This document shows positions 26,844 to 39,160 of a stretch of DNA of 64,000 nt, piece by piece. A program made the position numbers and the translations under genes. Source of the DNA: Pseudomonas purpurea. GTDB lineage: Bacteria; Pseudomonadota; Gammaproteobacteria; Pseudomonadales; Pseudomonadaceae. The notes beneath the pieces were generated by a model. That model saw only the letters and a list, made by a program, of their open reading frames with translations, ran no database searches and was not told the DNA's origin. Within the stretch, counting starts at the first letter, position 1, and each line of letters begins with the position of its first letter. The stretch is from the NCBI RefSeq assembly GCF_039908635.1, contig NZ_CP150918.1:3591001-3655000 (forward strand). The letters are read 5' to 3'.

Positions 26844-27847
26844 CATGGTTCACCCCTGAAGTGATCGACACGATCATTGCGGTCGTCAAAGCCATCGTGG
26901 TGCTGCTGGCCGTCGTGGTCGCCGGCGCCTTGCTGAGCTTCGTCGAACGTCGTCTGCTGGGCTGGTGGCAGGACCGTTACGGTCCAAACCGCGTTGGCCC
27001 GTTCGGCATGTTCCAGATTGCTGCCGACATGCTGAAGATGTTCTTCAAGGAAGACTGGACCCCGCCGTTTGCCGACAAGGTGATTTTCACCCTGGCACCG
27101 GTCGTGGCCATGAGCGCCCTGCTGATCGCCTTCGCGATCATCCCGATCACCCCGACCTGGGGTGTCGCGGACCTGAACATCGGCCTGCTGTTCTTCTTCG
27201 CCATGGCCGGCCTGTCGGTCTACGCGGTGCTGTTCGCAGGCTGGGCGAGTAACAACAAGTTCGCCCTGCTGGGCAGCTTGCGTGCCTCGGCGCAGACCGT
27301 GTCCTACGAAGTGTTCATGGGCCTGGCCCTGATGGGCATCGTGGTCCAGGTTGGCTCGTTCAACATGCGCGACATCGTCGAGTACCAGGCCCAGAACCTG
27401 TGGTTCATCATTCCACAGTTCTTCGGCTTCTGTACCTTCTTCATCGCTGGCGTTGCCGTGACTCACCGTCACCCGTTCGACCAGCCGGAAGCGGAACAGG
27501 AACTGGCCGACGGTTACCACATTGAATACGCCGGCATGAAATGGGGCATGTTCTTCGTTGGCGAGTACATCGGCATCATCCTGATCTCGGCGCTGTTGGT
27601 CACCCTGTTCTTCGGTGGCTGGCACGGTCCGTTCGGCATCTTGCCGCAACTGGCGTTCGTCTGGTTCGCGCTGAAGACCGCGTTCTTCATCATGCTGTTC
27701 ATCCTGCTGCGCGCCTCTATCCCGCGCCCGCGCTATGACCAGGTGATGGACTTCAGCTGGAAATTCTGCCTGCCGCTGACCCTGATCAATTTGCTGGTGA
27801 CCGCTGCGGTTGTGTTGTTGAACACGCCAGCGGGCGCGGTTCAGTGA
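26840..27847 (+). CDS. nuoH: NADH-quinone oxidoreductase subunit H
   Basis: Membrane subunit linking the quinone site to the proton channels. The 335 residues have about eight helices, the family signatures [21 protein letters not shown] and [29 protein letters not shown]. It begins 4 bp inside nuoG. Confidence 0.96.
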   Translation: MTWFTPEVIDTIIAVVKAIVVLLAVVVAGALLSFVERRLLGWWQDRYGPNRVGPFGMFQIAADMLKMFFKEDWTPPFADKVIFTLAPVVAMSALLIAFAIIPITPTWGVADLNIGLLFFFAMAGLSVYAVLFAGWASNNKFALLGSLRASAQTVSYEVFMGLALMGIVVQVGSFNMRDIVEYQAQNLWFIIPQFFGFCTFFIAGVAVTHRHPFDQPEAEQELADGYHIEYAGMKWGMFFVGEYIGIILISALLVTLFFGGWHGPFGILPQLAFVWFALKTAFFIMLFILLRASIPRPRYDQVMDFSWKFCLPLTLINLLVTAAVVLLNTPAGAVQ

Positions 27848-27858
27848 GGATTTGACCC

Positions 27859-28407
27859 ATGTTCAAATATATTGGCGACATCGTTAAGGGTACTGGTACC
27901 CAGTTGCGCAGCCTGGTGATGGTGTTCGGTCACGGCTTCCGCAAACGCGACACCTTGCAATACCCGGAAGAGGCGGTGTACCTGCCGCCGCGCTACCGTG
28001 GCCGGATCGTGCTGACCCGCGACCCCGACGGCGAAGAGCGTTGTGTAGCCTGCAACCTGTGCGCCGTGGCGTGCCCGGTGGGCTGCATCTCGCTGCAGAA
28101 AGCCGAAACCGACGACGGTCGTTGGTACCCGGAGTTCTTCCGCATCAACTTCTCGCGCTGCATTTTCTGTGGCCTCTGCGAGGAAGCCTGCCCGACCACC
28201 GCGATCCAGCTGACACCGGATTTCGAAATGGCCGAGTTCAAGCGTCAGGACCTGGTTTACGAGAAAGAAGATCTTTTGATCTCCGGCCCCGGCAAAAACC
28301 CTGACTACAACTTCTATCGTGTTGCAGGTATGGCAATCGCTGGCAAGCCGAAAGGCGCCGCGCAGAACGAAGCCGAACCGATCAACGTGAAGAGCTTGCT
28401 GCCTTAA
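27859..28407 (+). CDS. nuoI: NADH-quinone oxidoreductase subunit I
   Basis: Ferredoxin-like subunit with two 4Fe-4S clusters (N6a, N6b). Both CxxCxxCxxxCP motifs are visible, [12 protein letters not shown] and [12 protein letters not shown]. The length is 182 residues. It lies 11 bp after nuoH. Confidence 0.97.
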   Translation: MFKYIGDIVKGTGTQLRSLVMVFGHGFRKRDTLQYPEEAVYLPPRYRGRIVLTRDPDGEERCVACNLCAVACPVGCISLQKAETDDGRWYPEFFRINFSRCIFCGLCEEACPTTAIQLTPDFEMAEFKRQDLVYEKEDLLISGPGKNPDYNFYRVAGMAIAGKPKGAAQNEAEPINVKSLLP

Positions 28408-28416
28408 GGAAGAACG

Positions 28417-28917
28417 ATGGAATTCGCTTTCTATTTCGCATCGGGTATCGCGGTGGTGTCCACGCTTCGTGTGGTCACCAACACCAACCCTGTGCACGCC
28501 CTGCTCTACCTGATTATTTCGCTGATTGCCGTGGCGATGACCTTTTTCAGCCTCGGTGCTCCATTCGCCGGTGTACTGGAAGTGATCGCCTACGCGGGCG
28601 CCATCATGGTGCTGTTCGTGTTCGTGGTGATGATGCTGAACCTGGGCCCGGCCTCGGTTCAGCAGGAGCGCGTCTGGCTCAAACCCGGCATCTGGGGTGG
28701 CCCGGTCATCCTCGCTGCACTGCTGCTGGCTGAACTGCTGTACGTCCTGTTCAGCCACTCGAGCGGTGCTGCCATCGGTCAAACCACTGTAGACGCCAAG
28801 GCCGTGGGCATCAGCCTGTTCGGTCCTTACCTGCTGGTGGTCGAACTCGCCTCGATGCTGCTGCTCGCCGCAGCTGTCACGGCGTTCCACCTGGGCCGCA
28901 ACGAGGCGAAGGAGTAA
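28417..28917 (+). CDS. nuoJ: NADH-quinone oxidoreductase subunit J
   Basis: Hydrophobic membrane subunit with five helices; the conserved [21 protein letters not shown] segment is present. The length of 166 is normal. It lies 9 bp after nuoI. Confidence 0.95.
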
Positions 28918-28921
28918 CACC

Positions 28922-29230
28922 ATGCCTGCTATCCCTCTCGAACATGGTCTGGCCGTCGCCGGCATCCTGTTTTGCCTCGGCCTGGTTGGCCTGATGGTTC
29001 GCCGCAACATTCTTTTCGTGTTGATGAGCCTGGAAGTGATGATGAACGCCTCTGCACTGGCCTTCATTGTCGCCGGTGCACGTTGGGCTCAGCCGGATGG
29101 GCAGATCATGTTCATCCTGGTGATCAGCCTGGCAGCCGCCGAGGCCAGTATTGGCCTGGCGATCCTGCTGCAACTGTATCGCCGCTTCCACACGCTCGAT
29201 ATCGACGCTGCCAGTGAGATGCGCGGATGA
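28922..29230 (+). CDS. nuoK: NADH-quinone oxidoreductase subunit K
   Basis: Small three-helix membrane subunit; the conserved membrane glutamates are in [10 protein letters not shown] and [12 protein letters not shown]. The length of 102 is normal. It overlaps nuoL by 4 bp (ATGA). Confidence 0.95.
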
Positions 29231-31080
29231 ACCTACTCTTTCTGACCTTCGTATTCCCTCTGATCGGTTTCCTGCTGCTGTCGTTTTCTCGCGGGAAGAT
29301 TTCCGAGAACCTGGCCGCGCTGATCGGCGTCGGCTCCATCGGCCTCTCGGCGATCGTGACTGCTTATGTGATCTGGCAGTTCAACGTCGCGCCGCCTGAA
29401 GGCGGTCACTACACCCAGGTGTTGTGGCAGTGGATGGCGGTAGGCGAGTTCAAGCCGAACTTCGCCCTGTACCTGGATGGTCTGTCCGTGACCATGCTGG
29501 GTGTGGTCGTCGGCGTGGGCTTTTTGATCCACCTGTTCGCGTCCTGGTACATGCGCGGTGAAGACGGCTACTCGCGTTTCTTCGCGTACACCAACCTGTT
29601 TATCGCCAGCATGCTGTTCCTGGTGCTCGGCGATAACCTGTTGTTCCTGTACTTCGGTTGGGAAGGCGTGGGCCTGTGCAGCTACCTGTTGATCGGTTTC
29701 TACTACAGCAACCGCAACAACGGTAACGCCGCGCTCAAAGCCTTCGTCGTCACCCGCATCGGCGACGTGTTCATGGCCATCGGCCTGTTCATCCTGTTCC
29801 AGCAAATGCAGACGCTGAACATTCAGGAGCTGCTGGTACTGGCGCCGCAAAAATTCCAGGCTGGCGACTTCTGGATCATGCTGGCGACCCTGATGCTGCT
29901 GGGTGGTGCTGTCGGTAAATCCGCGCAACTGCCGCTGCAAACCTGGCTGGCTGATGCGATGGCCGGTCCTACCCCGGTTTCGGCACTGATCCACGCCGCA
30001 ACCATGGTCACCGCCGGTGTCTACCTGATCGCCCGTACTCACGGTCTGTTCGCCCTGGCGCCGGATGTGCTGCACCTGGTTGGCATCGTCGGTGCCGTGA
30101 CCCTGGTCCTGGCCGGTTTCGCCGCCCTGGTACAAACCGACATCAAACGTATCCTCGCCTACTCGACCATGAGCCAGATCGGCTACATGTTCCTGGCGCT
30201 GGGCGTCGGTGCCTGGGATGGTGCGATTTTCCACCTGATGACCCACGCCTTCTTCAAGGCCCTGCTGTTCCTTGCTTCCGGTGCGGTGATCGTTGCCTGC
30301 CACCACGAGCAGAACATCTTCAAGATGGGTGGCCTGTGGAAGAAACTGCCACTGGCGTACGCCAGCTTCATTGTCGGCGGTGCGGCCCTCGCGGCCCTGC
30401 CACTGGTGACCGCAGGTTTCTACTCGAAAGACGAAATCCTCTGGGAAGCCTTCGCCAGCGGCAACCACGGTCTGCTGTATGCAGGTCTGGTGGGTGCCTT
30501 CATGACATCGCTGTACACCTTCCGCCTGATCTTCATCGCGTTCCACGGTGAAGCGAAGACCGAAGCCCACGCTGGTCACGGCATCGCTCACTGGCTGCCA
30601 CTGTCGGTGCTGATCGTGTTGTCGACCGCCATTGGCGCGATGATCGTTCCGCCGCTGCACGGCGTGCTGCCGGAAAGCGTCGGCCATGCCGGCGGTGAAG
30701 CCAAGCACAGCCTGGAAATCGCCTCGGGCGCCATCGCCCTGGCCGGTATCCTGCTGGCGGCCCTGCTGTTCCTCGGCAAGCGTCGCTTCGTGACGGCCAT
30801 CGCCAACAGCGGCATCGGTCGCCTGCTCACTGCCTGGTGGTTCGCTGCCTGGGGCTTCGACTGGGTCTACGACAAACTGTTCGTCAAGCCGTACCTTGCG
30901 ATCAGCCACCTGCTGCGCAAAGACCCGTTCGACCAAACCATCGGTTTGATCCCGCGTATGGCCAAAGGGGGTCACAACGCCCTGAGCCGTACCGAAACAG
31001 GTCAATTGCGTTGGTACGCCGCCTCGATGGCTGCTGGTGCCGTGCTGGTTATCGGCGCTGTCGTGCTGGTAGCGGTCTGA
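29227..31080 (+). CDS. nuoL: NADH-quinone oxidoreductase subunit L
   Basis: Antiporter-like proton-pumping subunit with the long lateral helix. The 617 residues include [23 protein letters not shown] sequence (here [16 protein letters not shown]), [27 protein letters not shown] with its conserved membrane Lys and Glu, and [18 protein letters not shown]. It starts inside nuoK; a 39-bp gap precedes nuoM. Confidence 0.97.
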
Positions 31081-31119
31081 TATGAACCTTGCGAACTTGC
31101 GAAAGGAAACGAGCCCGTC

Positions 31120-32654
31120 ATGATTCTGCCTTGGCTAATCCTGATCCCCTTCATCGGCGGCCTGCTGTGCTGGATGGGTGAGCGCTTCGGCGCCACCCTC
31201 CCCCGCTGGATTGCGCTGTTGACCATGACCCTGGAACTCGCTCTCGGCCTCTGGCTGTGGGCCCACGGTAATTATTCATTTGCACCGGCGCCTGGCGCTG
31301 ATCCGACCTGGGCGCTTGAGTTCAAGCACGTCTGGATCGAGCGCTTCGGCATCAGCGTGCACCTGGCCCTCGACGGCCTCTCGCTGTTGATGATCCTGTT
31401 GACCGGTCTGCTGGGTGTTCTCTCGGTACTCTGCTCGTGGAAAGAGATCCAGCGTCACGTTGGCTTCTTCCACTTGAACCTGATGTGGATCCTGGGCGGT
31501 GTCGTCGGCGTGTTCCTGGCCCTCGACCTGTTCATGTTCTTCTTCTTCTGGGAAATGATGCTGGTGCCGATGTACTTCCTCATCGCGCTCTGGGGTCACA
31601 GTTCTTCGGACGGCAAGAAAACCCGGATCTACGCGGCGACCAAGTTCTTCATCTTCACTCAGGCTTCCGGCCTGATCATGCTGGTGGCGATCCTGGGTCT
31701 GGTACTGGTCAACTTCAACAGCACAGGCCTGATTACGTTCAACTACGCCGACCTGCTGAAAACCAAGATGTCGATGACCACCGAGTACATCCTGATGCTC
31801 GGTTTCTTCATCGCCTTCGCGGTCAAGCTGCCGGTTGTACCGTTCCACTCCTGGCTGCCGGATGCTCACGCCCAGGCACCGACCGCGGGTTCCGTCGACC
31901 TGGCCGGTATTCTGCTGAAAACCGCTGCTTACGGCCTGCTGCGTTTCGCCCTGCCGCTGTTCCCGAACGCGTCGGCCGAATTCGCGCCGTTCGCCATGGC
32001 CCTGGGCCTGGTCGGGATCTTCTACGGTGCGTTCCTGGCCTTCGCCCAGACCGACATCAAGCGTCTGATCGCGTACTCCAGCGTTTCGCACATGGGCTTC
32101 GTGCTGATCGGTATCTACTCCGGCAGCCAACTGGCCCTGCAAGGCGCCGTGATCCAGATGCTGGCGCACGGTCTGTCGGCCGCGGCACTCTTTATCCTCA
32201 GTGGCCAGCTCTACGAGCGCACCCATACCCGCGACATGCGTGAAATGGGTGGCCTGTGGTCGAAGATCGCCTACCTGCCTGCCATCAGCCTGTTCTTCGC
32301 GGCCGCCTCGCTGGGCTTGCCGGGAACCGGTAACTTCGTGGGTGAGTTCCTGATCCTGATCGGCACCTTCGCCGCAGCACCATGGATCACCGTGATCGCG
32401 ACGTCGGGCCTGGTATTCGGTTCGGTCTACTCGCTGATCATGATTCACCGTGCCTACTTCGGCCCGTCCAAGTCGGACGCGGTCCTGCATGGCATGGATG
32501 CTCGCGAACTGATCATGGTGCTGGGCATCGCGGCACTGCTGGTTTACCTCGGCGTGTACCCGCAACCGTTCCTCGATACCTCTGCCGCTACGATGCATGG
32601 CGTGCAGCAATGGCTCGGCACCGCCTTCACTCAACTCGCTTCGGGCCCCGGTAA
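31120..32654 (+). CDS. nuoM: NADH-quinone oxidoreductase subunit M (end probably frameshifted)
   Basis: Antiporter-like proton-pumping subunit; it shows [48 protein letters not shown] and [17 protein letters not shown]. Translated as given, the frame does not stop and runs into nuoN to make 1001 residues. A TAA at 32652-32654, eight bases before the nuoN ATG and exactly where the end is expected, lies out of frame by two. The GGGCCCC run at 32643-32649 is the likely site of surplus (or missing) bases. With the indel corrected, NuoM would end after about 510 residues, the family length. I take the fusion to be an artefact or a recent indel. Confidence 0.85.
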
Positions 32655-32661
32655 GAGCGCT

Positions 32662-34125
32662 ATGGAATTCACGATTCAACACTTTATCGCGCTTGCGCCG
32701 TTGTTGATCACCAGCGCCACGATCATCGTGGTGATGCTGGCTATCGCCTGGCGCCGCAACCACTCACAGACCTTCCTGCTGTCGGTGGCGGGTCTTAACC
32801 TGGCCTTGTTGTCGATCCTGCCAGCCTTGAAAGTCGCGCCTCTAGCCGTGACACCACTGCTGCAAATCGACAGCTTCGCCTGCCTGTACATGGCGCTGAT
32901 CCTGGTCGCCACCCTCGCCTGCGTCACCCTCGCCCACGCCTACCTCGGCGATGGCGGTTCGGGTTACCCGGGCAACCGTGAAGAACTGTACCTGCTGATC
33001 CTGATGGCCGCCGCCGGTGGCCTGGTCCTGGTCAGCGCGCAGCACCTGGCCGGGTTGTTCATCGGCCTGGAACTGCTGTCGGTGCCGGTCTACGGCCTGG
33101 TGGCCTATGCCTTCTTCAACAAGCGTTCGCTGGAAGCCGGCATCAAGTACATGGTGCTGTCGGCCGCCGGTTCCGCGTTCCTGTTGTTCGGCATGGCGCT
33201 GCTGTACGCCGAAGCCGGCACCCTGAGCTTCAGCGGTATCGGCATGGCGCTGGAGGCCTCTGGCCTGCCAAGCCCGCTGGCGCAACTGGGTCTGGGCATG
33301 ATGCTGATTGGCCTGGCGTTCAAACTGTCGCTGGTGCCGTTCCACCTCTGGACGCCGGACGTCTACGAAGGTGCTCCGGCACCGGTTGCCGCGTTCCTGG
33401 CGACCGCGTCCAAAGTCGCGGTGTTCGCGGTGATGGTGCGTCTGTTCCAGATGTCGCCAGTGGCCAGCAGCGGCGTGTTGAGCACCGTACTGACCGTGAT
33501 CGCGATTGCTTCGATCCTGTTCGGTAACCTGTTGGCACTGACCCAGAGCAACCTCAAGCGTCTGCTGGGTTACTCGTCCATCGCGCACTTCGGTTACCTG
33601 TTGATTGCCCTGGTGGCGAGCAAGGGCCTGGCCATGGAAGCCATCGGCGTGTACCTGGTCACCTACGTGATCACCAGCCTGGGCGCCTTCGGTGTCATCA
33701 CCCTGATGTCCTCGCCGTACAACGGCCGTGACGCGGATGCCCTGTACGAATACCGTGGCCTGTTCTGGCGCCGTCCGTACCTGACCGCCGTGCTGACCGT
33801 GATGATGCTGTCCCTGGCGGGTATCCCGCTGACCGCAGGCTTCATCGGCAAGTTCTACATCATTGCCACGGGCGTCGAAGCTCACCAATGGTGGCTGGTC
33901 GGCTCGCTGGTATTGGGCAGCGCCATTGGCGTGTTCTACTACCTGCGCGTGATGGTCACCCTGTACCTGATCGAGCCAAACCTGCGTCGCCACGACGCCC
34001 AGCTGCACTGGGAACAGCGCACCGGTGGCGTGATGCTGCTGGCAATCGCGCTGCTGGCGTTCTTCCTCGGCGTGTACCCACAACCGTTGCTGACCTTGGT
34101 TCAGCAAGCAGGTCTGGCGGGTTGA
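32662..34125 (+). CDS. nuoN: NADH-quinone oxidoreductase subunit N
   Basis: Third antiporter-like subunit and last gene of the operon. From the ATG at 32662 ([15 protein letters not shown]) it has 487 residues, the normal length, with [23 protein letters not shown] and [20 protein letters not shown]. It is in frame with the upstream nuoM only because of the two-base shift at 32643-32649. Confidence 0.94.
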   Translation: MEFTIQHFIALAPLLITSATIIVVMLAIAWRRNHSQTFLLSVAGLNLALLSILPALKVAPLAVTPLLQIDSFACLYMALILVATLACVTLAHAYLGDGGSGYPGNREELYLLILMAAAGGLVLVSAQHLAGLFIGLELLSVPVYGLVAYAFFNKRSLEAGIKYMVLSAAGSAFLLFGMALLYAEAGTLSFSGIGMALEASGLPSPLAQLGLGMMLIGLAFKLSLVPFHLWTPDVYEGAPAPVAAFLATASKVAVFAVMVRLFQMSPVASSGVLSTVLTVIAIASILFGNLLALTQSNLKRLLGYSSIAHFGYLLIALVASKGLAMEAIGVYLVTYVITSLGAFGVITLMSSPYNGRDADALYEYRGLFWRRPYLTAVLTVMMLSLAGIPLTAGFIGKFYIIATGVEAHQWWLVGSLVLGSAIGVFYYLRVMVTLYLIEPNLRRHDAQLHWEQRTGGVMLLAIALLAFFLGVYPQPLLTLVQQAGLAG

Positions 34126-34156
34126 TCACTTAGATCGTACGCAGTTGAAAACAGAG

Positions 34157-34180
34157 ACGGCACCTTCGGGTGCCGTTTTT
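34157..34180 (+). terminator. Terminator of the nuo operon
   Basis: A perfect 8-bp stem ACGGCACC/GGTGCCGT with a TTCG tetraloop is followed by T residues, 31 bp after the nuoN stop. Confidence 0.93.
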
Positions 34181-34264
34181 GCGTTTACTGCCAGACGAAA
34201 TACTGGATGCTTTTGAAGGCACTCATAGATGAGGGTTCTGCTCGCGAAAGGGCCGGCACAGACA

Positions 34265-34294
34265 CAAACAAAAACGGCACCTTGCGGTGCCGTT
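34265..34294 (-). terminator. Terminator of the ABC importer operon
   Basis: The stem AACGGCACC/GGTGCCGTT lies just beyond the end of the minus-strand operon, with an A-rich stretch at 34265-34274 that reads as a T run on the minus strand. Its stem resembles the nuo terminator 110 bp away. Confidence 0.87.
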
Positions 34295-34316
34295 AAGCAT
34301 CACACAGTCCAATCGC

Positions 34317-36059
34317 CTACTTGCGCGCCGCCTCCCACGACTTGATCAGTTCGTTGTAACTCACGGTCTCACCTTTAGGTTTCTCGTTGGCCAGTTTCGG
34401 TTTCGGTGCGCCCGGCTGATCGAACCAGTACTGCGCATCACGCTCAGGGTTCATTTTCGGCCCGCAGACCGGCTGCACTTTGGAGCGTTCAAGCCGCGCC
34501 ATGATTGCGTCCTGATCCTTGGCCAGGCCATCCAGCGCTTGCTGCGGGGTTTTCTCGCCACTGGCAGCTTCAGCGATGTGGCTCCACCACAGTTGAGCCA
34601 GGCGCGGATAGTCCGGCACGTTGGTCCCGGTCGGGGTCCATTGCACACGGGCCGGGCTGCGGTAGAACTCCACCAACCCACCGAGCTTCGGTGCCAGGTC
34701 GGTCATGGCCTGGGAGTTGATGTCCGACTCGCGAATCGGCGTCAGGCCGACGATGGTTTTCTTCAGTGAAACAGTTTTCGAGGTGACGAACTGCGCGTAA
34801 AGCCAGGCCGCGAGCTTTTGCTTCTCTGGCGTGGACTTGAGGAAAGTCCAGGAACCGGTGTCCTGATACCCAAGCTTCATGCCCTCCTCCCAATACGGAC
34901 CTTTTGGCGAAGGCGCCATGCGCCATTTCGGCGTACCGTCGGCATTCATCACCGGCAGTCCCGGTTTGGTCATGTCGGCGGTAAACGCGGTGTACCAGAA
35001 GATCTGCTGGGCGATGTTGCCTTGAGACGGTACCGGGCCCGACTCGGAGAACGTCATGCCTTGCGCCTCGGGCGGTGCGTAGGCGCGCATCCAGTCGACG
35101 TATTTCTGCGTTGCATAAACCGCCGCTGGCCCGTTGGTATCGCCGCCACGGGTCACGCTGGAACCCACCGGGTGGCAGTCCTCCACGCGAATACCCCATT
35201 CGTCCACCGGCAAGCCATTGGGCAAGCCCTTATCGCCGCCACCCGCCATGGAGAACCAGGCATCGGTGAAGCGCCAACCCAGTGACGGGTCTTTCTTGCC
35301 GTAATCCATGTGACCGTAAACACGCTTGCCGTCGATTTCCTTGACGTCCTCGGTGAAGAACTTGGCAATGTCTTCATACGCCGACCAATTCACCGGCACG
35401 CCCAGTTCATAGCCGTACTTCTCCTTGAACTTGGCCTTGAGGTCCGCCCGCTCGAACCAGTCGGCGCGGAACCAGTAAAGGTTGGCGAACTGCTGGTCGG
35501 GCAATTGATAAATCTTGCCATCCGGCGCAGTGGTGAAGGAAATGCCGATGAAGTCCTTGATGTCCAGGGTGGGCAAGGTGTAGTCCTTGCCTTCATTGGC
35601 CATCAAGTCGGTGATGGACTCGGTCTTGCCGTAGCGAAAATGTGTGCCGATCAGGTCCGAGTCGTTGACCCAGCCGTCATAGATGTTCTTGTCCGATTGC
35701 ATCTGGGTTTGCAGCTTTTCCACCACATCGCCTTCTTGCAGCAAGTCGTGGGTCAGCTTGATCCCGGTGATTTCGGTAAAGGCCTTGGCCAATACCTTGG
35801 ACTCGTACTCGTGAGTGGCGATGGTTTCCGAGACCACATTGATTTTCATCCCGCGAAACGGCTCGGACGCCTTGATGAACCACCTCAACTCTTCAAGCTG
35901 CTGGGCTTCGGTGAGGGTGGACGGCTTGAACTCACTGCCAATCCATTTTTTGGCGGCGTCTTCATAGGCATCAGCCCACGCCGCAGCGCTCAACCCGCTG
36001 AGTGCCAGCAGGGCTGCCAATGAAACGCTATGTCGCAGCTTATTGTTTTTATCGAACAT
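34317..36059 (-). CDS. ABC transporter substrate-binding protein, GlpV-like (glycerol)
   Basis: Periplasmic solute-binding protein of 580 residues, unusually long for family 1 binding proteins but typical of the glycerol-type GlpV. From the start at 36059 (MFDKNNKLRHSVSLAALLAL) there is a signal peptide ending near AWADAYE. The longer open frame to 36374 overlaps the preceding gene and is rejected. The neighbours, including the DUF2160 membrane protein, match the Rhizobium glpSTPQUV glycerol importer, which is the basis for the substrate; this is inference from gene content. It is the last gene of the operon. Confidence 0.87.
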   Translation of the reverse strand: MFDKNNKLRHSVSLAALLALSGLSAAAWADAYEDAAKKWIGSEFKPSTLTEAQQLEELRWFIKASEPFRGMKINVVSETIATHEYESKVLAKAFTEITGIKLTHDLLQEGDVVEKLQTQMQSDKNIYDGWVNDSDLIGTHFRYGKTESITDLMANEGKDYTLPTLDIKDFIGISFTTAPDGKIYQLPDQQFANLYWFRADWFERADLKAKFKEKYGYELGVPVNWSAYEDIAKFFTEDVKEIDGKRVYGHMDYGKKDPSLGWRFTDAWFSMAGGGDKGLPNGLPVDEWGIRVEDCHPVGSSVTRGGDTNGPAAVYATQKYVDWMRAYAPPEAQGMTFSESGPVPSQGNIAQQIFWYTAFTADMTKPGLPVMNADGTPKWRMAPSPKGPYWEEGMKLGYQDTGSWTFLKSTPEKQKLAAWLYAQFVTSKTVSLKKTIVGLTPIRESDINSQAMTDLAPKLGGLVEFYRSPARVQWTPTGTNVPDYPRLAQLWWSHIAEAASGEKTPQQALDGLAKDQDAIMARLERSKVQPVCGPKMNPERDAQYWFDQPGAPKPKLANEKPKGETVSYNELIKSWEAARK

Positions 36060-36106
36060 AAAACCTCCTGTTTGGGTTTCGGGGCATCCGCGCCGTTCAA
36101 TGTCGA

Positions 36107-36381
36107 CTAGCCCCAACGCATCACAGCCAACAGCCACACCAGGGACAGCGCGGACGCCACCCAGATGCTCCAGCCAGTCGCGCCAATCACCAGCAAATGC
36201 AGGTAGGCGCTCCCGAGAAGACCGATAAACAACCGATCGCCACGGGTAGTGCTGATCGGTAAAAAGCCGCGTCGAGGAATACTCGGTGAACGCAACTCCC
36301 ACGTGGTCATGCCCATCAGCAACAGGGCGATGGCGCCGAAGAAGGCTGCGGTCGGTGGTGTCCAGTTCATCCACTCCATCA

Positions 36382-36382
<1 letters not shown>
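36107..36382 (-). CDS. DUF2160 small membrane protein, GlpU-like
   Basis: A 91-residue protein with two or three hydrophobic segments (AAFFGAIALLLMGM; LFIGLLGSAYLHLLVIGATGW; VASALSLVWLLAVM). DUF2160 proteins accompany glycerol-type ABC importers (GlpU); their role is unknown. Its start overlaps the stop of the upstream permease (TGATG), and the binding-protein gene follows 47 bp later. Confidence 0.83.
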
Positions 36383-37191
<809 letters not shown>

Positions 37192-37199
37192 GGCAGGCC

Positions 37200-38062
<863 letters not shown>

Positions 38063-38066
<4 letters not shown>

Positions 38067-39160
38067 GGCTGGACCTCCAGCAAATAGTCATCGGCATAGA
38101 CCATCAGCCACTGCGCCGGAAAACTGATGTACGCCGTGCCCTGCGGCACCAGTTTGTCTTCCGTCAGGCGTACTTTGAGCGGTACGCCGTCCAGGTTCAG
38201 GGTCATGATCTTGTAGGTGCCCAGGTCTTCGACGTGAATCACCTTAGCTTGCAGCGCCTCTTCATAAGGCTCGTCCCAGACGTGGATGAACTCCGGGCGA
38301 ATCCCGACCTTCAGGGTTTTCCAGTCGGTTTCGGCAATACGCCGTTGCAAGGCTTCGGACAAGGGCAAGTCGGTCGAACCGAAACTCACACCGCTGGCAC
38401 TCGGCGTGACATCCATCAGGTTCATCCCCGGGCTGCCGATGAAATAGCCGACAAAGGTGTGGCTCGGCCGCTCGAACAGCTCTCGCGGCGTGCCGAACTG
38501 CACGATCTGCCCGCCATACATCACCGCGATCTTGTCGGCGAAAGTCGAGGCTTCAAGTTGATCGTGGGTCACGTAGACCATGGTGATGTTGAACTGCTCG
38601 TGAATCTGCTTGAGCTTGCGCCGCAGCTTCCACTTCAGGTGCGGGTCGATCACCGTCAGTGGCTCGTCGAAGAGGATCGCCGACACGTCATCACGCACCA
38701 GCCCACGACCCATGGAGACTTTCTGTTTTTCGTCGGCAGTGAGGTTACGGGCCTTCTTGTACAGCAGCGCTTGAAGGTCGAGGACTTCAGCGATTTCCTG
38801 CACTTTGCTGTGGACTTTCGCCTCGACCATGCCCTGATTGCGCAGCGGAAACGCCAGGTTGTCGAACACCGTCATGGTGTCGTAGACCACCGGGAACTGA
38901 AAAACCTGGGCAATGTTGCGCTTCTCCGGGGTCAGTTGATTAACCACTTTGTTGTCAAACAGCACCTGACCTTCCGAAGGGCTGAGCAGGCCGGAGATGA
39001 TGTTGAGCAAGGTCGACTTGCCGCACCCGGACGGCCCGAGCAAGGCATAGGCACCGCCCTGCTCCCAGACGTGATTCATCTCGCGGATTGCATAATCCTC
39101 AGGCCCGGCAGGTGTGCGGGTGTAGCTGTGGGCAAGGTTCTGCAAATGGATTTCGGCCAT
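38063..39160 (-). CDS. ABC transporter ATP-binding protein, GlpT-like
   Basis: MalK-type ATPase of 365 residues with Walker A GPSGCGKST, Walker B ILFDEPL and a normal H-loop (VTHDQ), followed by a TOBE-type C-terminal domain. Its signature motif is degenerate: LTADEKQKVSMGRGL instead of LSGGQ. Its partner has the opposite pattern (good signature, degenerate H-loop), so the pair should form an asymmetric heterodimer with one competent ATP site. It overlaps both neighbours by a few bases. Confidence 0.9.

Noticed and set aside
31120..34125. A genuine 1001-residue NuoM-NuoN fusion protein
   Set aside because: A stop codon and a nuoN start sit exactly where expected but two bases out of frame at a G/C run; indel or error is the simpler explanation.
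34317..36374. 685-residue version of the substrate-binding protein
   Set aside because: The extension runs through the DUF2160 gene in another frame; the signal peptide begins at 36059.
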